Source: Blakeslea trispora
Lineage: Eukaryota > Mucoromycota > Mucoromycetes > Mucorales > Choanephoraceae
Assembly (NCBI GenBank): GCA_025331445.1
Contig: JAIWNE010000027.1
Coordinates: 248,001 to 312,000, forward strand
Reading direction: 5' to 3'
DNA: 64,000 bases
The notes beneath the pieces are model-generated. The model was not told the origin of the DNA. It made no database searches and was given only the letters and a program-made list of their open reading frames with translations. The translations under genes were made by a program, and so were the position numbers. Position 1 is the stretch's first letter. Each line of letters starts with the position of its first letter. Below, one piece after another: positions 36,609-49,073 of the stretch.

Positions 36609-37409
36609 ATGCATCATCAATGTGCACTTCAGCAAAGGCAATGCCATTGTCAAAATAAGCACTCGGATCATGGAGTAGGACAAGACAATTACTATAAAAG
36701 CAAAAGCTGCTTAAACTGTGATACAACAACAACTTCGCTCTGGAGACGGGACGATGATGGTGACACCATATGCAATGCATGTTGGCTTTACTATAAACTA
36801 CGCAATGTTCATCGACCTCTCTCCATGAAGCGCAATATTATTCATAGAAGGAAGCGTGCCAAAATGACACAGAAGCTCTCACACTTGGACTTGAGTAGTA
36901 GGCCTCAAACACAGCGACGCGGATCGCAGGAATCTGATACTAGCCAAGACTCCATACAGCACGACGAAAAAGATAGCGTAGAGGTCAACAGTAGCCCTTA
37001 TTCAGATACACAATGGCCCTCCATACAATTGGCCAAAGACTTAGTCACCGTAAGCAAGTCGACAACAGAGGAAGGATTACCTAATATTCTATCGTTTTTC
37101 GATCAAGATAAAGATTATTTTACTAAACAGAATACGTTTAAATCAAATTCAGGCAAATCAGAATTGTTGCCTACAACAACAAAAACAACTTACTTGCCAG
37201 TGCAATACTCGGATTATTCCCACCAAGCACTTGTTATGCGAAGAGAAGAACTTCATGCTGAAATAGATCATATCAATAGACTGCTGTCATTTAAAGATGC
37301 TTCTTTCTTTTCAAAATACTATCCAATAGACAGTCGTAGTGTATCTCCAGTTTCTCCTGACCCTCCAGTCACTCGAAGACGCTCCTCAATTAGTTATTTA
37401 CTTGATTAA
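36609..37409 (+). CDS. GATA-type zinc-finger transcription factor
   Basis: Single exon, 266 aa from the [12 protein letters not shown]. The finger has C-X2-C-X17-C-X2-C spacing (about residues 37-62): [19 protein letters not shown], then VHRPLSMKR and a basic region. LWRR and the basic tail are typical of DNA-binding GATA fingers of fungi. The residue after the last Cys is Trp where nearly all GATA fingers have Gly. The rest is Ser/Thr/Gln-rich with a C-terminal helix ([15 protein letters not shown]) and an Arg-Arg-Ser-Ser motif. Target genes cannot be deduced; fungal GATA factors control nitrogen use, iron uptake, light or development. A longer start at 36390 is open but unlikely. Confidence 0.85.
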   Translation: MHHQCALQQRQCHCQNKHSDHGVGQDNYYKSKSCLNCDTTTTSLWRRDDDGDTICNACWLYYKLRNVHRPLSMKRNIIHRRKRAKMTQKLSHLDLSSRPQTQRRGSQESDTSQDSIQHDEKDSVEVNSSPYSDTQWPSIQLAKDLVTVSKSTTEEGLPNILSFFDQDKDYFTKQNTFKSNSGKSELLPTTTKTTYLPVQYSDYSHQALVMRREELHAEIDHINRLLSFKDASFFSKYYPIDSRSVSPVSPDPPVTRRRSSISYLLD

Positions 37410-37619
37410 AAAAAACATAAATAACTGAAAATGATAAAGAAAGAAGTAGAGAAAAATACAAAATAATACAAAGCTTTTTGATTGTCATTTCTGCATGAAA
37501 AATACCAAACTCCGTTCATTCTTGAATTTGAACTAAGCCTCAAAATGAGAAATAGTCACAGTCAATGCTCTTTGGAAACCTTGATTTTACAAGTCTCCTA
37601 CTGTTCTTTAACGATCCAA

Positions 37620-39770
37620 ATGGGAAAAGAAAAGAAGTCGACTATCAAGTTTCAAAAGAACAAGCTCAAGGGCGTTATTAGCCGTAGAAAAGAAGTCAAC
37701 AAGTTTAAGAAACAGATAGCCAAACGTCAAGCTCGTCGTACTGGCAGTAAAAATCCACATCAAGGTAAGGTCGAAAAAATAACTATTAGGTACAGACAAT
37801 TCACACACGCAGTAGAAACCGAGGAATCATTAGAAAAAGTAGAAGAAAAGAAAGAGACGCCCGAGTAAGCTAGTGTATGCAGCCAAAGACATGGAAAGTC
37901 ACTAACGAATTTTGTTGTTTTCAGAACACCTCAAATCAATCCTGAAGATTATTTCTGTAATTTTGTTATTGACGATGAAGAACCTTTAGAATTGAGCGAT
38001 GATGAAGAAGAGGATTTAGACGCTTTGGACGAATTTGAAGCACTTGCCACTAAAGATGAGTTGATTGTTGAAGAAGGATTAGACCAGGATATGGAAGAAG
38101 ACGATGAAGAAGATGAAGATGAAGAAGAGCTATCTGATGTTGATGAAGACATGAGCAACTCAGAAACAGTGACTATAGACATGTTGAACGAATGGTCTAC
38201 ACAAGCCAACACTAAATCGCCTCTTGCCTGGAAGAAGCTTTTGTTGGCTTTCCGTTCTATTGTACGATCAGAAGAAGATCTTGACTTTAGTTACCGAGTC
38301 GATAACAGCAAAGGTAAAAAGAAATGCATTTAAAAAAGCGAGCAAGCTTTCTTACTTTTTTCTTTACAGTATACACCAAGTTGGTTCGAAACACCCTGTT
38401 AGTTGCCTATCCTATCCTCAGTCAGCACATTTATTTTTTGAAAAAGGAGAAATATCCTGGCAAGACAAAGAACTGGCCTAAACTTGAAAAAGTAATTCGC
38501 CTCTTCTTGAACAACTGTGTACGCTTTTTGCGTGAATTGACTGAAGACGGCATTATCCAGTATGTTTTGGAAAAGTTGGAACCATGCACACTTTACTTTG
38601 GCTGTTTTCCTAAACTCTCGAGAGAATATCTCCGGGTAAAGTTTCAGAAAAGATGACCAACACCGTATGCTGACTATTGTCTCTATAGGTCTTATTGGAT
38701 CGTTGGTCTGATGCAGCACTTTCTGAAGAGACACGTAACCGATGCTTCAAAGCACTTCATCAATTAGGTACAACAGCACTTGACGCTAACCGTAAAAACT
38801 ACATGCCCAATGTACTCAAGGGTGTCTATCTTATCTTTGCCAACCGTGCCACCAAAATCAACCAGGTTAGCTTACCTGTACTTCAACAGATGACAGAGGA
38901 AGCAGCCGATCTTTATTGTGTGGACCATCAACTGAGTTATGAACATGCCAGTGTCTATATTCGTCAGTTGGCTGATCATCTCAAGGGAGCCAAAAAGAAG
39001 AACACAGCTGAAAGTTTCAAAAAGATCTATACATGGCAATATATCAACTGCCTTGATTTCTGGGCCAGTGCAGTCAGTGCTACTTGTGAACCATCTGTAG
39101 GAGAGAATTCGCCTATGCAGGCTATTGTACATCCTCTTGTTGAAGTCACCTTACATACCATCCGTTTGAATCCTACACCTTCGTTCTTGCCTTTGCGCAT
39201 TCACCTTGTTCGTACACTCACAGGATTGATGGATGGTACTGGTTATTATATTCCTCTTGCACCTTATCTCTTTGAAATCTTGAGTAGCGATATCTTAAAG
39301 GGTCAACAACCTTCTGTTGATGATATGCCTGAATTTGAATGGCAATTACATCTCAAGACACCCAAGAGTTATCTGCAAACAAAAGAATATCAAAGTGCTG
39401 TCTTTAATATCATGTATGATTGCCTTATTGATTTTTATGCGTGTGTTGGTCTCTCGATTGCATTCCCTGAATTAGCTATTCCTGCTATTGTGAAGGTAAG
39501 TCCGGAGTTAGAAGATAGCTACAAGATGACTTATTCATGAATCTATAGCTGAAAGAATACCAAGGCAAAATGAAGGGTACTCGATTTGCTAAATCTCTTC
39601 GTACATTGATCGAAAAGATGGAGACACACAAAAATTACATTGAACAAAAGCGAGCACCCATTGAATACACAGCTACTCATTTGCAAGAAGCCAATGCATT
39701 CCTTAGAACCACTGATTTCCAAACTACACCATTAGGTCAATTCTTGAAAAAGAGAAGCCAATCATCATAG
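37620..39770 (+). CDS. NOC2: Nucleolar complex protein 2 (Noc2)
   Basis: Five exons, 37620-37864, 37925-38313, 38370-38635, 38689-39495 and 39549-39770; 642 aa. Noc2 pairs with Noc1 and then Noc3 to move pre-60S particles from nucleolus to nucleoplasm. Features: a basic N-terminus (KKSTIKFQKNKLKG, RRKEVNKFKKQIAKRQARR) fitting nucleolar localisation, an acidic block (about 100-160, runs of Asp/Glu), then the conserved HEAT-like Noc2 domain from DMLNEWSTQ to the end, including KEYQSAVFNIMYDCLIDFYA and the last-exon KAPIEY-like block (KRAPIEYTATHL). A possible additional in-frame 48-nt intron (37765-37812, GTAAGG to GCAG) lies in the N-terminus; removing it would shorten the protein by 16 residues. 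Stop codons of this gene and NIC96 are 51 bp apart. Confidence 0.93.
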
Positions 39771-39821
39771 AAGAAATTTGTTTGTTTAATATGTCATGTA
39801 ATTTTTTATTTTATTTTATTT

Positions 39822-42800
39822 TTATAAACGTCTTTTTTGCTGCATCATCAGCTCTGTCCTGTTGTTTAGAGGGGGTTAATATGACACCTATAAAATCTCT
39901 TCTTGAAGAACTTACTTGGTTAAGCGTATAAGCGTATCATTTGGAATAAACATTTGAAGAAGACCAGTAAAAGTCAAGATACCTCTTGCCATCTGCTTTA
40001 ATTGCTGAATTTCATTGACTTGAGAGGTTGTAGGTGAAGTGATTTGAATGCGATCTACCCAAGTCCTGTAGACAACATCCATGGCATTCATCAGCAGTTC
40101 TGGTATATTGTCTTTGATGGTCTGGTCAAGACCTGTGTTGAACTGAGCTACTGCTTGTTGAATACCATCATAATCTAATGTCAGTGGGATAATATTGAGC
40201 TGTATCAACTTTTGAAGGGCATGTTCCGCTGTATCATGTTGATAGCTACGACGGAAAATCAGCAAATCAACCAGCGTACGAATCGTCAGTCGACGATGAC
40301 TATCAACTGCGATGCTGAATTGTTCTCGCTTTTCGTAATGAGACATGGTCTCCATGGCAAATTGAATGGTTGCCTCGTTGTCATTATTCTGATAGATAGG
40401 ATCTGGCCTTGTCTGTAGTGAATGACTTAATTTCTTTGCCAATACATCTATCATGGCATTGTATTCCTATTGCATATTGATGAGAAAATAAAATCATAAT
40501 CATGATTTTGTATACTTACACCAGAAAGACCATAGATATAGACAGCATCTGTAGGTCGACCAATAGCAGCATATTTTTCAGCCATAGGCACAAGTATAGA
40601 ACGAGTGTAGTCTCTATCCGAAAACATATGAAGCAGCTCCTTTTGCTTGTATAAAAGCCCAGACTAAATGACAAGCTGTTCTTTTAGTGAGATGTCCCTT
40701 TTTGTATACACATATTTAACTTACATGGTAGCCTGCTTCTAAGGTACCAATCAATGCTTCGAATTGTTTGGCCTCCACTGTGTATCGAATCAAATGAGAA
40801 ATAACTAATGGGACCATATCGTTGTTCTTGTAGCCTTGTTTCGTTGAATAGAGCGTCAGTAGATAAAAGTATTGAACAGCATATTGAGGCTGATCGGCTG
40901 GAATCCATGCTTGAATATGTAGATGAATTAATCTGACCAGATTTAATTGATAGTGCTGTTCATCTGCCTTGATTACTATTCTGGAAAGTTAGATATATAT
41001 ATATTTATACTCTATCTCGGTTTTTTTTTTACTTTACATAGCGTATTATTGGTTGTCTTGCTAGGTTCAGGAATTCGAAGCAAACCATGATAGGCCAAGG
41101 CAATGGCAAAATGAACAGTTTCTAGTCTAAGATGTTTATATCTACAAAGATAATTGATGGCTTTCTCGAATTGGAGTGTATACAAAAGAATCTTGAAATA
41201 GTTCCATGGATCAAACTCTTCCTGGTCAAAGTACTGTTCACCAAGTGATTCAATATGCATTTGAGCATGGAGCAGTGTATAATCTTGTTCCGTTTGCTGT
41301 TCCAGTGTTGGGTTTCTAATCAAGACAAGCTGAAGCCAAATGAAATCTTCTACATTGCGAATGACATCCGGGACCGTCTTGTTGTGCAATTCGCATCGAC
41401 CCAAGATCTTGTACAGAATGATCTTATAAGGGTCAACTACATCTTCACCATAAGAGAATCGAATAAAATCGGTTCGAATGGCTTCTCGCATGGATTTGGA
41501 GACACTATAAAGCTCATCAATCGCTTTTGTTGCTCATAGCTAATGGAGTTACTTACTTTTGATGATTGGCATATTCCAAGAAATAAGTGACAAAACGTCT
41601 TTCATTAAAGAACAATGCTTGCTGTTCTTCTACAAACTGAGCTGCAATCTGTAAATGACCGGTGCGGATCAAGAAATAGACAAATGCCCAAATAGGCAGC
41701 TCTTCCACAATCTCAAGACGATCATCCGTCCAGCCTGTGCTTGTCTTGAAAGTGTAAAGAATGAAGGCACGTAAACGATGAATGACAGAAGGGTTGCCAC
41801 CAATTTGAATCTGAGTAGCATGCTTATTCAATGTCTCATTTACCATTCGATGCATTCTGTTGAAGAAGGGTAAGTTATAGTCTTTTAAAAAAAAGGATAG
41901 CCTACTGTTTCTCTAGCCAAGATCGAGATGCATTCATCAGTTGCTGGCGTGTGTTGATATACAAAGCGCTTTCATAGGGTTCAGTAGCAATTTGTCGTGT
42001 AAATTGTCCTTCAGAGCGACTGTCGACGCATGTGTTTTTAACTAGATGGCTTAATATGTTCCATGCTTCATAGGCACTAGCTTGAGCCTGTATACATAAA
42101 AAATAAGGTGAGTATTCAAGTTGTTTGGACATCCAATTTCCTCCATCACCTTTTGAAGTTCGGACATGTTTTGAATACTGGCAAAAGCCTGAATAACATC
42201 GAAATCCATATCCAATGATCGATTTTCATTCAATTGACGGACAGCATTAGCAAATTCAAGGATGCGCTAACAAAATTGAAACATCCATGAATAAACATTG
42301 GATAACCTATGACAGATTACACTTACAGAAATACCACTGCCATTGTTGTGCTGTTGAAATTGAATGAAATCGTTTCGGTTATCAGCCTCCTCTTGGCGTT
42401 CTTTCAATAAGGCCATCATATGAGTTTGATGTTGTGCTTCGAAATAGGCATCGAATTCCTCTTCATTCTAAACTTCAATGTTAGGCTTACGGTGCAACTA
42501 AACTGAATTGCTTACCAGTCGTCGTTGCTCTTCAATGACAGTAATCAAAACTCGCTCATGTTCTTCTTCAAGGTATTTCTAAGCAAAAAAAAACATGTCA
42601 ATCCAACAAAAGAAACACTTTTAGCAAAAGGAGCTTTCTTTACTTTGACGTCGGTATGATCTTCTTCTTCCACTACTTCGAAAGCGCGGCTGGTATCAAT
42701 AGGTGAGACGACATGTTCTAAATCGACGCCATCGCTAGCAAGAAAATTATGACTGGTTTGTCCAAGTATGAGTAAGGTTTGATTTTTTTTTCTGATTGGG

Positions 42801-42984
42801 CTATTTGCTATTCTTACGCTCTCGCATCGAGTTCTGGATCGTGTCTGATTCTTCCTGCCATCGTGCTTGATTCCTTTTCGGTTTGTTCAAGGCTTCTGTG
42901 AATAAGAGGAACAGCATCTCTTTCGGCTGAAGGGATCAACAGATCTGACTGTTCTTGAAGTTGCCTCAATATATTCTTGAACAT
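39822..42984 (-). CDS. NIC96: Nucleoporin Nic96 / Nup93
   Basis: Twelve exons: 42984-42818, 42734-42644, 42578-42516, 42467-42327, 42266-42150, 42087-41906, 41856-41557, 41504-41038, 40975-40725, 40663-40520, 40466-39916 and 39858-39822. The product is 836 aa, against 839 in budding yeast. Nic96 is the linker scaffold of the nuclear-pore inner ring and anchors the Nsp1 complex. Visible: N-terminal coiled-coil region (EEEHERVLITVIEEQRR), then the alpha-helical solenoid with IWAFVYFLIRTGHLQIAAQF, EDFIWLQLVLI and YGLSG. The last exon (TELMMQQKRRL) was inferred from a good donor and acceptor; without it the protein ends in LTK. The eighth donor (41037) joins an acceptor at 40976 rather than the nearer TTCCAG, which would create a stop. 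Confidence 0.92.
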
Positions 42985-43404
42985 GGTTTTATCTTGAAGA
43001 AAGAAAAATTTGAGGCAAGATAAAAAGAGAAAAGGTGAAATTCTACTTTTTGGCGCGAGTTCAAATACGCGAAAATAAACAGCCCAAATTAGTATACAGG
43101 TTTTATCTGCAAAAGATAAATATCATCTCATATAACATCTTGAACTCAAGCAAGTTGTGATATTCATCTTTTTTGGTTTCTTCATCAAAAAAAAATCTCT
43201 TTCTTTCTCTCTTTCTTTCTCTCTTTCATTTTTGTTGTTAAGAACTCAAAATCTTATATTGATCCAGTATGTTTCGAGAAACAAGGCAAGAAATTTCTGG
43301 AATATATTTCTATTCAATATTGGTTGTCTCGATCCGTTTTAAATGTTGCGTTTCAGTAATGATTTATTGCTACGAGATACTAGTTTGCCGATAGAACATA
43401 GATA
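42985..43404. other. Spacer between NIC96 and the ARM/SPRY gene
   Basis: Promoter of NIC96 (minus strand) and 3' end of the ARM/SPRY gene. Contains a pyrimidine tract of repeated CTTT/CTCT units (43197-43229). No coding signal. Confidence 0.5.
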
Positions 43405-46400
43405 CTAAAGCAGTTGACTCAAATAATGCGAAACTCTTTGGTCTGCTTCAACACTATTTGCCGTCTTCCAATTGTAGGGACGCTCGCCATAATTGATTTG
43501 GTATTTCTCGATACCAGTAGCAAAAGGTATATATGGAAGGATATCTAGACAATCCCCAAGACTAACAAGGGCTTTTTGTAGACAAAAAAAAAGTGAATAA
43601 CATATGCATATATTTTCTACCTTGTGTTACCTTTGATGCTTCCATTCAGAGTAAAGCCAACTTCGTTTGTTCTTTGAATATAGAGCATGCCAACGATATC
43701 TCCATCATTCAACTGGATATGAATGGGATTAGAGCAAGAGGATCTAAATTCCAAGTGGCACATACGGCTCATTTTGTTGTACTCAAAATAAAAGGCAGAA
43801 GTTTCATGAAGACCTTTGAGACCAAAGATAAAGCTAAAGATTTCCTCACAATAGCGAGAGAAGGAAAAGAAGAAAGCGAGTGAATATAAGTACACTGTTT
43901 TTTTTTGCTTTGAATGATATAAGGCACTACCTTCCAGGAGAAGCAGACTCATAACCATGTTGTAGAAATCCAATAGTCACTTCAAAATAAAGAGATGGCA
44001 AAGGCTTTTTGTAAACATCCACAAGCTCAAGAGAGAATGCATGTTGCTGTAAGCTATCTTGGTCTATAAGTAGAGGAGTCTCTGTAAGTTTCTTGAGAGA
44101 AGAAAAGACAGTTCCGTCTATCGGTCTAATATTAGGCTCAATGTTGCCTGGATCTTCAGGGTTTTGCGTTTTTTCGTTTGGTTCGACTATCTCACTCTCT
44201 TCTGTTTCATTGGTTCTTTTCGATGATGTTGGCTCTAGACTAGGAAAGCGAGGAGGTGGAAGCTCCATACCCATAGATGATTGATGTGCTAATGAACCTA
44301 CTGGAATATATCCCTCTGGTAGATATTTCAATCTATCCATGGATCCACCAAATTGAAATCGACACTGTTGCCCTGTGCTCAAAGATAAAGCCTACGAAAA
44401 AAAAATCAATAGTGTTGTGTAGAAAGAAAAAAGAGAGGAATAAATAAGAGTTCATGAGGACTACACGATAAGCATAAATTACCGGATACCAAGCTTGAGA
44501 TGAAGGTACATTGGTAAAAGCTACACCCATATCAACTCCATTTTTATAATAGCGTATCTCGCCAGCATCAAGGTCAATGGCGCATGTAACAATGTCACCT
44601 TCTGACCATTTGAGACCATATGAAGTCTTGACACTAGTGTATCGTCCATGCCATTTCTTGGATCGATCACCATCATAACCGTATGAATGAATATCATCAC
44701 CTACACCTTGTCCACCCTCAGGATCAAATTCAAATTGCTCAGTCACCCAGCCTACTTGCATCAACCCACTCGATTCTAGAACGATTTCGTAAGCATATTT
44801 GTGATGTGTGTCTGCTTCCTGTCTATCCATCAGTGGCGGCACACAATGGGTTGCTTTCACTGTTTCAAAAGTCCATGAATTGTTTCGCACTTGAAGTCGA
44901 TTTTCATAATTGATTAGACAATATTTGGATCGAGATACTAGATCGATTTCAATAAAAGCTGGATGGTTTCCAACACGAACATGATCGTCCTTTCTGATAG
45001 AGCTTGTCTGAAGCTCAGATGCAATATAATGACTGCAATAAGTCAAAACAAGTCGACTGTAGAACAAGTATGACTTCTTTTCGAGAAGAGAAAGTGCTCT
45101 TGTATCTCGCCAAAGCAAGATAGCGAATCGGGCAAAATTGGATTCATGTATGACAATGTTGGAAGCACTGCTAGTAAACAAGTTACCTAAACAGCTCATG
45201 ACACAGTCTGTTGGACTACTATCGTTTTCGTACAAATAAGCCAAGATAGAGAGAAAAGAAGACTCTTGAATCAAGTGCTGTCTTATCAGAGCTTAAAGGA
45301 AGAAGAAATGATACATTCGTTAAGATGATTATACATTGAAGAGAAAAGATGAAAAAACTTACCGTATCGAGAAATAGAATTCAAGAGTGTTAAAGCGTAT
45401 GCCGACAAATCTAAGTGTTGTTTCTAAGTATACAAAGAAAAATAGCTTTCCTCTCTTTTTTGTTAGTCTTATTTACTTACCCTTTCTTTTTGTCTCTCGT
45501 CCTTGATGCATAGTAGAATCAGTTTGATTTCTGGTTGGCAATGGATAAGTTGAAACAAGTCGAGAATTGTTTTGATAGATATCATCCCTGTCTTCCGAAT
45601 ACCTGGTGTTGCTTTCTGCCAAGTTATTGGTATGGTCATCAATGCCTTGTTGGACCTTTTGTCTATGAACGCTTAGCATACCAATACGATCGACAGTAGA
45701 GCTGTCACTGCTCATACTGCTATCATCACTTTCATCGCTGCTATCACTTGAATCATCCTGGACATCGACACCTTGTCTAAATCGAGCACGAAGATAATCT
45801 CGAGTAGGCAGTTCAACGAAACGACATATCCATTGAATTACCTCTTCGTACAGCTTGTCTGCTTTTTCCCGATCCAATGCATCCAAGGAATGATCTTGGA
45901 AAAAGCGAGATGCCCAACTATCTAGGGTTGGGTATAAAGACAAACGTACAAGGGCTTCTATCCATGCGCAAATCGATCTTGGTAAAGCAAGGCATGAAGT
46001 TGTCAACAACTCATCTGTTGTGGCTACTTGCTCTCTATCTTCTTGCCTGGCCTTCATCATACATTTGTAGATGGAAGCATCCATGTCGTCGACTCCGATT
46101 GTGATATCATCTAGCATAGAAGAAGGGTATCTGTTTGTTTGGCCAGTGACCAAGTAACCAATAATTTGATCATTTCCCGCCAAAATGTTAAGGGCAGCTA
46201 GTGCACCTACTAGTCGACTACGCATGGTAGCTGAAAGTTCAAAATGTTCCAATGAGGGACCTCGCTCAGAAAGAGGTACACTTGTATCTAAAAGAAAGCT
46301 CATTTCATCAAAAAGCGTATTTGGTGTCGGTGATGGAGTTCTTTCGGGTATTTGGTTTGAGTATGACGAATCAACAGATGGATCCAATAACATAGCCCGA

Positions 46401-48432
46401 TTGTTCTCCTTTCCCTCTTTCTCTACGTCATGTAGAAATGCCGCTGAACTTTTGCTTTTTCTCCAGTTAAGACTAGCTGATTTCCCTTGACTTTGTGATG
46501 CAGCATTCATAAGTGCTTGTGTGATCATGATGGGCAAAAGGGATCCAGCAATGCTTTCAATTGTATCGATCAAAGGCTCCGTGATATCATTATTTACTTG
46601 AGGTAAAAGAAATGGATCTATTGATATGGTTATTTTTTCTTTTCTCTCTTTTTCTCAAGATGCTGGATTAATGAATCATCCGTCTTCCTTACTTTTGATT
46701 GCCACTTCAAGAACACCCTTTGCACAAGTCAGCTGAATACGTTCGTGCGAGCCAGAGACACACTGACGGGTAAGATTTTCAAAGCATGTATCACGTATTT
46801 TGCAGCTAAATGTATCTATTCAGGGCGGTACAAATGAGTTATATAAGCTCTCTGGCTATTGAACCACTCTTACATGTCATCGTCATCACATTGAATATAG
46901 CAGCAGCAGCATTGTATTGTACATCAAGTTCTCCTTGAATTAGCAGTGCATCCAGTGTCTTTACTATTAAATTCAGGTTGGATTCCATAAATGAATGGTT
47001 GCTTGCTAGTGATAATAACATAAGTAAACGAAAAAGAAATAGAGCTGACCAATATATATACTTTACAGACGCAGCAAATCAAGGAGAGTATATCTGATAT
47101 AAAGATTGACACTTTAATTTTTGGAGATAACGCTAATTCCATCAAAATATCAAATTCTTGCGCTGAAACAATGTCTTCATGAGACTCTACTTGGCCAGCA
47201 AATACATGAAGACATAGAATGGTCCAATAGCGAACATCTTCGTCATCCAAAGAAAGACAGTGCATAATTTTCTTGACAATACCTGACCGTACCATTTCAC
47301 TTCTAAAATTGTCTTGTCCAAAGGCCATAAACTTGATTGTCCGTAATATAACTCGAGAAATATACATTTCTTCAGCAGAAAGTAATCCTGCTAGAATGGT
47401 ATGAATTCCTTTGATTCTTCTAAAGCGATCAGCGGCAACATCCTTCAGGACGAATTCATGCATCAAGCCTGCAGCCCAATAGATCAATTCTACATCATCT
47501 CCACGTAAGCAATTGGATATAAGATCAACAATACTATAGTCTAATAATTCTGTCAAGATGCGTTTGGCTTCATTGGCATCTACATTTGAAGTGATCCGGA
47601 CTAGACTCTGCATGCAGAATTTGGGCATGTTTGTGTTACCATATGTCATTCTAGCCATTTTCGCTAAAAGACAGACAAATCCATAATCCACCAATACCCT
47701 TGGCAATGGCTCTATCTAGTTCATCAGCACTCTTGTCTGTCTCTTTTTTGTTTTGGTTTTGTTTACCACTCAACGATATTTGGTAAAGAATCATCAATGT
47801 CCAATATTTGAGTTCATTGTTACGGATTTGATCTGATGATAAGATTCGCTTGATTGGATCCAACACGCCTAAATCCACTGTACGTTGCTTGTTGGCATCT
47901 AAACAGTACATCTCAATTGTAAATACTCTGCTGTTATTGTTTACTCTTTTTTTTTCTTTACCGTTGCCTTGAATCAAATCACATATAGCCACAGCTACAT
48001 AGCGCTGAGTGACTTCTTTCATTTCTGGATCTGTACATTTCAGTGCATCGACCAAGACAGAGAGAGCACCTGCCTCTAGCAGCGCTGTCTTGTTGTTTTC
48101 TAAATTTCCCAAATACAGTTTATACAAACAGGGTTTATGACTGTATGCGACTTAGCGGCCTACCTTTCCGGGTAAGCAATTGAAGGGCAGGAAGTGCTTT
48201 TGACCGAGTTTCTATAGATTGACTTTTGTCACATGAGGCAATTACCTTGGGTAAATAAGTAGCTACAAGAAGAACTTAGATCTCCATTACTCTATCAAGC
48301 AAATGCTTCTTTCAATTTACCTGACATGGCTCTCTCTAGGATTATCTTTGTTGAGCTAGATGGATTTTTTTTTAATTTTTAAGGACATCACTCTTTTTTG
48401 TTTGTTTCTTTACCTACTTTGAATATTGACAT
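43405..48432 (-). CDS. Armadillo-repeat protein with two SPRY domains (1,375 aa)
   Basis: Fourteen exons: 48432-48414, 48335-48321, 48262-48164, 48099-47962, 47898-47767, 47711-47067, 47005-46874, 46815-46693, 46617-45481, 45410-45363, 45291-44483, 44391-43931, 43833-43631 and 43571-43405. All phases agree. Residues 1-~800 form armadillo/HEAT-like repeats (ALLEAGALSVLVDALKC; VDYGFVCLLAKMARM; GNTNMPKFCMQSLVRI), interrupted by a Ser/Asp-rich acidic linker near 700. A canonical SPRY domain follows (about 930-1,115: GLMQVGWVTEQF, GVGDDIHSYGYDG, GDIVTCAIDLDAGEIRYYKNG). A second, more diverged SPRY half lies near 1,225-1,340 (LYFEVTIGFLQHGYE, NDGDIVGMLYI, EVGFTLNG). The first SPRY resembles RNF123/RSPRY1, but there is no RING finger, so it is not an obvious E3 ligase on its own. 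The role is unknown; both modules bind proteins. The second exon is only 15 nt. Confidence 0.82.
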
Positions 48433-48518
48433 TATGAGACTGTGTTAAGTAAGCCAATGATTTCAGTTGAATAGCTAATACAATAAATCAGTATCATCTT
48501 TGCCTAGTCGTTTGTTTA

Positions 48519-48707
48519 TTATTTACAGTCTTCTAGTTTAGCTCCATTTCTGCCTGAGTTTTTCTTTGTATTGTTATGGTCATGAAGTGTCTTTAGGTGC
48601 GAATAAACTGAATAGCCCATCAATACAACTGCCATGCCCGAGAAAAAGTAGATCGTGTTAGACAGTTGGTCATTAAGGAGCGATGAAGACTTTCGGTCTG
48701 GATTCAT
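48519..48707 (-). CDS. Predicted small single-pass membrane protein (62 aa)
   Basis: Single open frame of 62 aa: a polar N-terminus (NPDRKSSSLLNDQ), one hydrophobic segment (about residues 18-38, IYFFSGMAVVLMGYSVYSH) and a basic polar tail. It resembles tiny subunits of membrane complexes, but I recognise no family. It lies just upstream of the ARM/SPRY gene on the same strand and 366 bp from DIM1 on the other. The stop is followed by a GTAAAT that could be a donor, so the C-terminus may be longer. Moderate to low confidence that it is a gene. Confidence 0.4.
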   Translation of the reverse strand: MNPDRKSSSLLNDQLSNTIYFFSGMAVVLMGYSVYSHLKTLHDHNNTKKNSGRNGAKLEDCK

Positions 48708-49073
48708 GGTCTAATCTATCTGAAAAAAAAAGAAAGGACAGAGAGAAAAAATAGAGAAATTGAGCTAACCAATGGAAATCTGTTGCTATAAGACAGTTTG
48801 TAGTGATATGACATCTTTCTCGGGCTCAAAATGAAACAATTAAGCATGCAAAAGCTTGCTTATTGAGACAAAAGTATGAAAGTCTTAACAACAAACAGCA
48901 TTTTCGAACAATCCTACTATATCCTGTATGGATAGCTTCTGTAGATGCGTTTGAGTGTTCTCGCTTACAGCTTAAGCATATAATATGCAAGCAGAACTCA
49001 GCTCTTTTATTTTCAGATTTTTGGAAAGACTTTTTTTTTTCTTTTTTTTTGTGTGTGTGTATTGTAGTTTAGC
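48708..49073. other. Promoter region of DIM1 and the small membrane-protein gene
   Basis: Divergent 366-bp spacer. Long T runs (49030-49050) and a GT repeat precede the DIM1 start codon. No gene seen. Confidence 0.5.

Noticed and set aside
37949..38212. Minus-strand Ser-rich open frame inside NOC2
   Set aside because: It is the reverse shadow of the Asp/Glu codon block of NOC2.
47651..47767. Apparent frameshift between two armadillo reading frames near 47,700
   Set aside because: A normal 55-nt intron (47766-47712, GTAAAC donor and GATAG acceptor) joins both frames in phase and gives a continuous armadillo repeat, so no frameshift is needed.
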